Shown in pieces: positions 56,577-64,000 of a stretch of 64,000 bases of DNA; the first letter of the stretch is position 1; every line of letters starts with the position of its first letter. This DNA is from Hysterium pulicare CBS 123377. Lineage: Eukaryota > Ascomycota > Dothideomycetes > Hysteriales > Hysteriaceae. The DNA is taken from NCBI GenBank assembly GCA_000467715.1, contig AJFK01000377.1, positions 1 through 64,000 of the forward strand, in the 5' to 3' direction. Position numbers and translations under genes: made by a program. Below the pieces are notes generated by a model that was not told where the DNA came from, made no database searches, and saw nothing but the letters and a program-made list of their open reading frames with translations.

Positions 56577-58297
56577 GGCTCCAATGTGTTGGGCTGGGCG
56601 AGTGCGGGTGAAAGTGAGGAGGGGAAGTAGGATGTACAGATCCTAGCGAAATGCAGGGGACGTAGGTAGGTGCAACGCATCTAGTTATATTGCGAAGTCA
56701 TCCGATGCATTTTTTCCCCTTGACTCTTTCTAACGCGATAGCAATGGCGAGTTCAGCACGAAAATGGCGTTATCAGTTGTCAGTACGTATCGCGATTTGG
56801 TGTTGGGCCCGCTTGTCGCTAGGCGGTGTTAAGGGACGTCTGGACCCTTGGTGGCGGAACCAGTCGCCCGTAGCTGCATGGCGGCTTCTCGGCGTTGGCC
56901 GATCGTTCACACACCACAATATATTGGCTGCCGAGAGCTTGCGGATACGCCGACATCTTTGTCAATATTCTTCCGCTATTTTTTATTGTTCTTATGTTCA
57001 ATCCCACCAGGTGAGTGAGTGTGCATAAGAGGTCACGTGCTAATTACTCAGCCTTCTAGTGCACAGCTTCCAACGCCGTCATCTTTTACGTCTGTCTGGC
57101 ATTATACATTTAGTGCGACGTATCTGGGAGTAAAGCGGCTATTTCAATGACCTGGGCCATCACAAACCCCTCCTCCTCCGCCGTCGGCTCTAGGCTTGGA
57201 TGGAATCGAAAGTCCCACGTCAATCGATAATACATGGAATCACAGAGCGCATACACAGGTAGTTTGAGGCCCAGTGACGGATGGCTTGAATCCAGTTGGG
57301 CGACTTATCCATTTCTTCTAGAGGTGTTTTGACTTCGTTATAAGGGAATGAATAAAGATTCTTGGTTGAGGACCCAAGCAGATGAGGGGGCTACGCATCG
57401 TGATATCAGCTTAGGTCCGCATTTGATCGAATGTGCCATGAGACGCAAGTACTGATGCTCTGCTTTAGCTATCTATATAGGCTGTAGCGGAGTACTCAGC
57501 ATCACCAATGTTGGAATCGTCGGGATACAACACAGATGATAGCTCACACTATCCAACGCGGAATAAACTATCTTCATACAGACTCCTGTTGAACTCATAA
57601 CGAAGAGATGCGATGCAGCGGACTGACGTGAATACTCTGGGTTCGCTGTGTCTGAGAGTATCCTATGACAACGGCGGAGAGCTACCTTTGCATTACGACC
57701 GCCCTGTAGTGATCACATTGGCTTGGGGTGTAGTGGGCAGTGCGGCGGAGCAAAGTCCCACGAAAGAGGATGATCAAATGCGGATACCGAATATTATTGA
57801 CTAATACCAAAGACCAAAAGTGTTACGGAGATCCAAACCCCTCTATATTTCAATCCACTCCATCCCATTGCTCCACCCTTACCATCGTATGCACCCATTC
57901 TGACATCCAATCTACCCATGCACCCGTCCCCTCTATCAAAGTCAGAGCTCGCCCGTAGAAATCCTTTCCCGCTCTGGATCGCGTCGTCGAAACAGACTTT
58001 GCTCTCCTTCCGTCCACAGAAATAGTGACATTGTCATTGCACTGAGAAGCTCCGACCTCCACGTCAGCTTGGCCGGTATTGATACCATTTCCACCTTGTG
58101 TCAAGCTGTCCTCGTCTTCGCCCCAAGTAGTGATGCTCCCGCCCTCTCCTTCAGGTTCGTTGACACTCTCGTCAGTCTGTGAAGCCGCCCGTCGCCTTGA
58201 CCAGCAGTGGTCTCAATTGAGTCGTCGTACTCTGCGTCTCGGGGGGCAATAAGTTCATCCTCTTCTGCAGAGGTACTCAGCTGAGCCGGACAGACAT
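56577..58297. other. Intergenic between the permease and the DUF3716 gene
   Basis: Bases 56577-57849 hold no supported gene. Bases 57850-58297 contain two protein-like minus-strand frames (with LSTSAEEDELIAPRD and NEPEGEGGSITTWGEDED) that continue the acidic style of the upstream DUF3716 gene. They may be its 3' exons through introns I could not place with confidence; one candidate intron ends at an acceptor AATATCAG near 58335. Confidence 0.45.
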
Positions 58298-59667
58298 TCA
58301 TGACTTCTTGATCCCAGGCGGGGTTGAGACCTGCTCCGAACTGATATTGGGCCGGAGGTTAGCTTGATTGTCGTCTTGGTCGGCGGTTTGGGAGACCCTA
58401 TTTTCGCCCACAGTGCTTGTGTCATTATCCTCGTCTAGACTAGTAGAGCTCTCAGCAGTGTAGTCATTGTAACCCAAAATAGTGGCGTCTTCACTCTCCG
58501 TCTCGGTATTCTGGGATTCATAATTACTGTCCTGACTGATCTGCGTTATGATTCTTCCGGTTTCTGCCGCATTCTCAGCCAGCTCACCCTGGTACAGTCG
58601 ATGAAGCGCTTGCAAGTCACTGTTGTAGCGCTTCTCTAGGGACAAGCGCTCGATATGTAATTTGGTGAGCGTATGGGATGGACTGGGGACTTGCTGAAGA
58701 GCGATATGAGACGGAGGAATTGTAGTGTGCTGTGAGAGTGTTCGATTATCCTGGAAAGAAGTGGAGGAGCGAAGAGGCGGGATTCGTGTTGGCCGAGTAC
58801 GAGAGTCAATATTGGATACATATTTGGTGTCCTTCATACGTTGGGATCCGATCTCTTCTCGTCGCCTCGACTTTCGGCAAGGTGTATAGATCTCTTCATC
58901 TGACGTTAGTTCAGAATCAATGATCCTGTCTCTCTTTCGGTTCGTTTGCGGTGGAGGTGTCGCGGGAGCGTCCGACTCTGTCAGATGTCAGTGAGTGTAG
59001 TGGGAGAAGGTACGGTAGTCAGATTTGTTCACCCTGTCGAAAGCTACATCGATAGCCATGGTTGTCGTAATGACAGTTCGCGCATGAGGACTTGAGGTGG
59101 CCTTTCACTGTGACGCATTCCTTGAATGGGCCACTACGTCTCCTGCAATCCTCGCATGGGGGACGCCGGACCTTTCCACAGGACTGAGCTAAGAGCGCAA
59201 CAAGATTTTGTATATTCATGCGGTCAAGTGTTAGTGCCTTATGACCATTCAGGGTGTCGTCACGAAACTCGGGCTTTCGTAGGCTCGGCATTTTCCTTAT
59301 CTCGTAGAAGTCATGGACTTTGATTCCTTCTTTGGTGTTCATCTTTTTGACCTCATCTGTATGCATCAGTCAGTACGGTTCACCCCTTTCTAGGCCGACA
59401 CCAAGTACCCAGATCAATTTGAGACGAGGGTTGAGTGTTCAAAGTAGGAAGGTCGCTATCTTGATCGATGTGACGGTGATCATCTTCATCGTCTTGCTGC
59501 TGAACATTTATAGCATCGTACTGCTCAAGATTTATAACGTCTCTTTGCTGGTCGTCTTGATCGTTCTGAGAGATATCCTCATCGTTTTGATGGACAGGGA
59601 AGACCATATTGTAGCTCCGCCTCAAATTGAATACAAAGGTGTTGAACGAATGACCGACAAGGTTCAT
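58298..59667 (-). CDS. DUF3716-type Cys-rich fungal protein
   Basis: Exons 59667-59409, 59356-59033 and 58977-58298 (introns 52 and 55 nt) give 420 aa from the ATG at 59667. The upstream ATG frame 60127-59924 could be an extra first exon (donor AA|GTGAGG, acceptor ACACCAG), giving about 508 aa. Residues about 146-190 carry the DUF3716 signature: SCGKV, PPCEDC, GPFKECV, SCANCHY and RCSFR, with Cys146, 154, 157, 167, 178, 181 and 190 as likely metal ligands. The N-terminal part is Gln/Asp-rich and the C-terminal part is disordered and acidic with a short coiled coil. The family is fungal and of unknown role; a nuclear DNA-related role is often supposed. The 3' end is uncertain. Confidence 0.72.
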
Positions 59668-60127
59668 CCGCTGAGAGGAGTAGGAGGAAGGAGGAAGACG
59701 CGCCGGTGTGCAGGCGAAGATGTCTGCCACTCTGGTGTCACCATAGAGGTACTTTCAGAGTCTAGCGTGACCGAGTTAAGGAAAGCTCAATTTCCAGGGC
59801 AACGTGACTGCCGAGATTCGCTTGGAAAACGGCTAACCCAAAGAAACGCATGAGAGATCATGGAGATGCGAGGCCACGAGACGAATGTCAGTGTCTTTGC
59901 ACTCTTCTGTTTCTTTCTCTGCCTCACTTACGAACTCGTTTGCGCATTATGGCGTCACTAGCAATGGTATCGTATGGAGTGATGATACCATGAACGACAA
60001 TGCCAATCGCTTTCCCGAAGGATACGAGTAGACGCATGGCAAATTCAAACATGCTTCGCATAGTGTGAATGAACTCCCCAAGTCTCTGTATGCCGCCATA
60101 AACTCTGCTCTCCTCAGAGTAAATCAT
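59668..60127 (-). other. Possible first exon of the DUF3716 gene
   Basis: An ATG frame at 60127-59924 encodes 67 residues with a hydrophobic stretch (MRLLVSFGKAIGIVVHGII), followed by a good donor. Splicing AA|GTGAGG to the acceptor before 59731 keeps the frame of the next exon. The 196-nt intron is long for this window, so the join is only a candidate. Confidence 0.35.
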
Positions 60128-63100
60128 TCTTGAAGCTGAAAAGCGGTTTAGGGAAGAGAGTCAACACTTTTTAGTCGTATCGGATCCCCGCTGCATTCCC
60201 TCATTCTACCCTTCTACGAGACCCTGAGCCTCGAGTCTAATCTCACGCCACTGCACCAACACCGGCCGGCTCCTCAATAACGTCGCGATCACCTCTGCTC
60301 CCCTCAAACTGCGGCATTGAAGCCGTCGCACAGCACGCTTCACTCCACTCTCCGGTTCACGAGCCTCACGTACCCGGCAAGATCAGCTATGACCATATGC
60401 GCTATACACAGGGTCTGTTTGCCTGTGAAGGTGTCTGAAGAGCGGCGCAGGAGGAGTAGAGGGGTCGAAAACCTGGACATGTGTGCATTGGCATGTTCCA
60501 GATGTGGATTGGTGAGGATGTGGAGATTTCATATCGGCCAATGGCAAATTTGAGGCCAGGGAACTGTCGCAAAGAGATGAGGGGTCGAATAAACTTGATG
60601 GATTCAGGTGGAGCCCTTCCTTATATGCATGCCGTGGCTGAATGGGAGATTTGGCTACATGATTCGTGCCTTCGTCTCGGGCTTTCAAATTTTACCATGC
60701 TACAGCAAGCGACTTGTTGTCGAGTTATCGGAGGCTGGATGAGTGGAGTTGGATGCAAGATGGCACAAGGGAGGTACGAGCAGAGCACATGGCGCCTGGT
60801 GGATCGCATCATGCTCTGCCACCTGGCAACATCGACGATAGGAGGTCCTTGCGCACGAAATGCCGTGCTGATGAAAAGGATTGGGAGCGGAGAGCATTTC
60901 CTCAGGTATCTAAAGGAGTCGAGGTTTGGGGCAGTCATGAGGTAAATATCACATCGAGTCCCTTGCATCAGAAGGCTGACCAATTGGGAGAATTGCGCTC
61001 GGGCCGACCTCACCACCTCATTACGTACCACATATTACAAATCCCTTGCGGATTATAGTTTCTTGCTCGAATTCCAATCTGGATCTGTCGGTCCAAATGT
61101 CCTCTCGCCTCTCACCCCACGCGGGACGGGCCGTTATGACTAGCTGGCTGCACCAGCCTGGAAAGGAATATTCGCCAAGAGCATCTGTCATTGGTAATGG
61201 TATGAGTCGAGTTGAGGTAAGAGTCGAGAAACTCGGGGTCCCGATAAGCTGCTGATCCAAGTCCAGTGCACTCCCTGCGAACATGAGTTTACGGCAATTG
61301 CACCGAGCAATGGACCATACGCAGTACCTATATAGCGAAGTTTGAAGAGGAATAATGAGCCGACTCTATTGCCACTCTCACCAGATGACATCGAAATGCT
61401 ATTGGGAATACAGCGGGAAAGCGAAGAAGAGACTTTGATCACGTCGTTCCTGCAATGGAAGTTGGCCAGATGTAGTGCATCCTCGAGACAACATAGAGGT
61501 CGCAGCGGTGGAGGGTTTGGAGAGAGGGTAAGTCGCATTACACTGGATGTGTAACGAGCTTGTAATAAGCATTTCTAATTCTTCTAGCACCGAACTATCC
61601 TGCAACGAGAGGCATTCTGGGTTGGTCCCAGATCCAAAGCACTCACAGAACGGAGGCGCGCAATAATATTACTCACACGATACTATGGACTTCGGTCTTA
61701 GACATCACAGCAATGTCTATACCTGTTGATCTCGGTGCCATCGCATACTTGGCTTTTTCTTCTTAGGTATACTACTATGCTCAAATTCTCCCACCCACCT
61801 TTCTACACCATTGGCTTTGCCCTTTCTGCAGCAATCTCCACCTTAACTCACCGACGGGCTCCACTGACACCATTCACCCGCAGAACCTTCGTAGATTCTC
61901 ATGACTACTCTACCCGCCTTTAATCTATATCAGTGCGCCTCGATGATATTCTTCCTTCCCTTTCCGCCGTCTAACAAATCTCGCATACTCGTCACATGTC
62001 GCGATATCCTCCGAACCGGTTCTATGACCCATCGCAAGAATGGCAATATTGACGAGGAAGGACATGCAAAGACTACTGGTACTGATGGTGGGAGAGGACC
62101 AATTGTATATGGCGAGACAGGTTGAAGTCCATCTCACATGAGCTAGTGGGTGCAACCCCTAGTGGATGGCCGTGATGGCCTGGTCTTAAAGTTGGAGAGA
62201 TACCGAACACTGGTGATCCGATCCAGAAAAGTCAAGGAGGACTGTTGGGATTTAAAGGGAGATAAAGCAAGCGGTTGAAGGGGATGAAGCTATTTCGATT
62301 GCGCGTACTTGATTCCTACAGTAATAGCATTTATCTCCATGAATTCGAACGCCGGCCCAGTCCCCATCAACGACTCGACGTTGTTAACCATTACAGTTTT
62401 TGAGACTGGAATACACCAGAGGTCTACATCGGAGCTTCCTCTGCACGTACCTCCTCCATCCCCATAACACTACCGCCAATGAACCGCCAATTCCAGCCTC
62501 ACAACCGGCATGCAAAAATGAAATGCCGACTGCTTCTCTCACAAGCACTCGTCATACGCCCCATGCCACACCCAACCACAAGTGCAGTTTTCCATCCAGA
62601 TATTCCACCCTAAGTATGAATCCAACGTCGTCGCATCACCATCTCATTCCACTCGTTATAAAAAAAAGCCCATTCTCCGGCGACGATATGGCATCTACCA
62701 CCATGCCTACTTCGACATACTCGTTGGGTGGGGATCAGCTCAATACTTGGACTGTGAATATTACGCTGTGAATGGGAATCCCGATATTGGTGGCAAAAGA
62801 GTATATAAATCATCGTGAATTTTCTGGCCTGTCGCATTTCTGCTCCTAAAGCGTCTTCTTCGGAGGCCTTGGTGTCATACTCTGCTTCCGAGACAGATTT
62901 CAGGAAAAACAAAAAGCTTCCTAGAAGGAATCCCCTGCAGGGAATTCGCCACTGATGCATATTTCAAGAATCACCCGAAGCTTTGGAGAGATTGTTCGAT
63001 TTGACCCCACTGACTTCCCTTGCTCTTCTTCTATTACCGTTTCGAATCTCGAGAGTAATGCCTGGCGCTTGTGTAAGCGAAGGTCGATTCGCCGACTCTA

Positions 63101-63780
63101 TCGAAGAACGGCATTTCTCATCGTCGCATTTCTCGCAATGCCTATCAATGACACTCCCCCGGACTAGATCTCTCAACGCTGACCTAAGCTGCCTTGATGT
63201 TTGAGGCGTTAGACCTCTTCCAAGGTCTAAATAGAGTAACTGCACCGAGCTGGTTTCTTCATCCAGGGCCAGTAGCTCCACCTCTTTGCGCGTCCGCTTT
63301 CGCATAGGGAATCGGAGGCGGATCTATCTCAAAGGTCAAGGCCAAAACTTCGCGAGGGTATTCACATGGGGAATGGGTAGCTTGTCCGAGTCCACGATGA
63401 CATTCGCTACATCCTCCTATGTATTGAGAAAGGGAACAGAACGATGGGACACATCCTCCGTGAGCCCTTCAAACGATTGAACCGGCGTATACTGATGTTA
63501 GGGAGAGACAAGCACTAAGAAATGAGTTCGAGTAGAGGTATATGAGCAGTTTTCTATTTTGTTCTATTCTGAATTGGAGAATACCATCCCACCGGTATAC
63601 ATGGATGTTTGAAGTGTTGTAGTATTGATCATTTGGTTGACTGCCTCGGCAGACCACATAAGTCGTCGGGAAGAGTGAAATATTTGTGGTTAACCACACG
63701 CCAGGCTAGCTGTAGCAGATGACTCCGGCTTGACAAGTCCACTTCTTCCATGGCAAGCAACTGATGGCGGTTGCAGGGTC
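60128..63780. other. Long intergenic stretch
   Basis: No gene is supported over 3.7 kb. Overlapping frames at 60481-61058 (+) and an ATG frame at 62964-63305 (minus, 113 codons, basic, with KSNNLSKASGDS at the end) are possible remnants or exons without recognisable families. I see no strong repeat. Confidence 0.4.
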
Positions 63781-64000
63781 TTAGGTCAAATCGATCATTT
63801 CGATTTCCTTCACCTTCTCACTTGTGATGGTTCGATTGCGGCGAGATGTGATACTGACCGAAGAAGTTTTATTTGAATCGTGCTGATGCATGTCACCCCT
63901 CCTGGTATTCTTGGAACGAGAGGCTGAGGAAATAGTGGCCGTAGCTGTGGGTGAGATGTTGAATCGGCGAGGTGGTACTGAACTCCTTGATGCGGAGGTT
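63781..64000 (-). CDS. C-terminal end of a gene cut by the window edge
   Basis: An open minus-strand frame runs from the right edge to a TAA at 63783-63781, about 72 codons. It is rich in Ser, Thr and Arg (SSVPPRRFNISPTATATISS, TSRRNRTITSEKVK) and ends EIEMIDLT, a hydrophobic IDLT core resembling a SUMO-interaction motif at the extreme C-terminus. The start and most of the gene lie outside the window, so the family cannot be told. Confidence 0.45.
   Translation of the reverse strand, partial: TSASRSSVPPRRFNISPTATATISSASRSKNTRRGDMHQHDSNKTSSVSITSRRNRTITSEKVKEIEMIDLT

Overview
The window looks like a gene-poor, repeat-scarred region of a filamentous ascomycete (Pezizomycotina) nuclear genome. 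This rests on short spliceosomal introns (about 50-150 nt, GT...AG with CTAAC-type branch sites), pyrimidine-rich leaders before start codons, and families largely or only known from such fungi: an MTR-type amino-acid permease, a DUF3716 Cys-rich protein, a PigL_N-like STAND/ankyrin protein and a JmjC protein. No bacterial-type operons, rRNA, tRNA or CRISPR were seen. I recognised no intact or broken virus-like element or LTR retroelement.

Layout. 2.4-4.1 kb: a two-exon C2H2-finger/JmjC gene. 4.5-5.6 kb: a decayed tandem repeat of about 63 bp. 9.3-13.3 kb: a large repeat/coiled-coil/membrane protein with an 8-nt first exon. 15.1-16.6 kb: the first member of a Cys-finger family. 18.0-19.4 and 21.0-22.6 kb: two tandem paralogous coiled-coil genes. 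23.0-23.9 kb: a Gln-rich single-anchor protein on the minus strand. 25.0-25.7 kb: an Ulp1-like protease homologue with altered catalytic positions. 27.3-28.1 and 35.1-36.6 kb: two more Cys-finger genes, with small unidentified genes at 30.2 and 32.3 kb. 38.7-39.2 kb: a non-autonomous hAT element with a perfect 8-bp target duplication. 44.8-46.0 kb: a broken fourth Cys-finger gene. 47.2-50.6 kb: a broken STAND/ankyrin gene. 54.4-54.7 kb: an AIG1-like GTPase scrap. 55.0-56.6 kb: the MTR-like permease, the clearest housekeeping-type gene. 58.3-59.7 kb: a DUF3716 gene. A gene truncated by the window edge lies at 63.8-64 kb.

The most interesting content is the family at 15.1, 27.3, 35.1 and (broken) 44.8 kb. 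Its members share an N-terminal signature C-x-G-T-x(6,7)-C-x18-C-x2-H (C-x9 or x10-C between the first two cysteines), followed by a disordered, highly charged body and a short coiled coil. The exact 18-residue spacing is kept in all three intact copies and in the decayed one. One member carries a textbook-looking SUMO-interaction motif, and an Ulp1-like gene lies in the same interval, so a SUMO-linked role is possible. That link is inference only. The rest of the window is dominated by decaying duplicates and repeats, which fits a rapidly turning-over accessory region.
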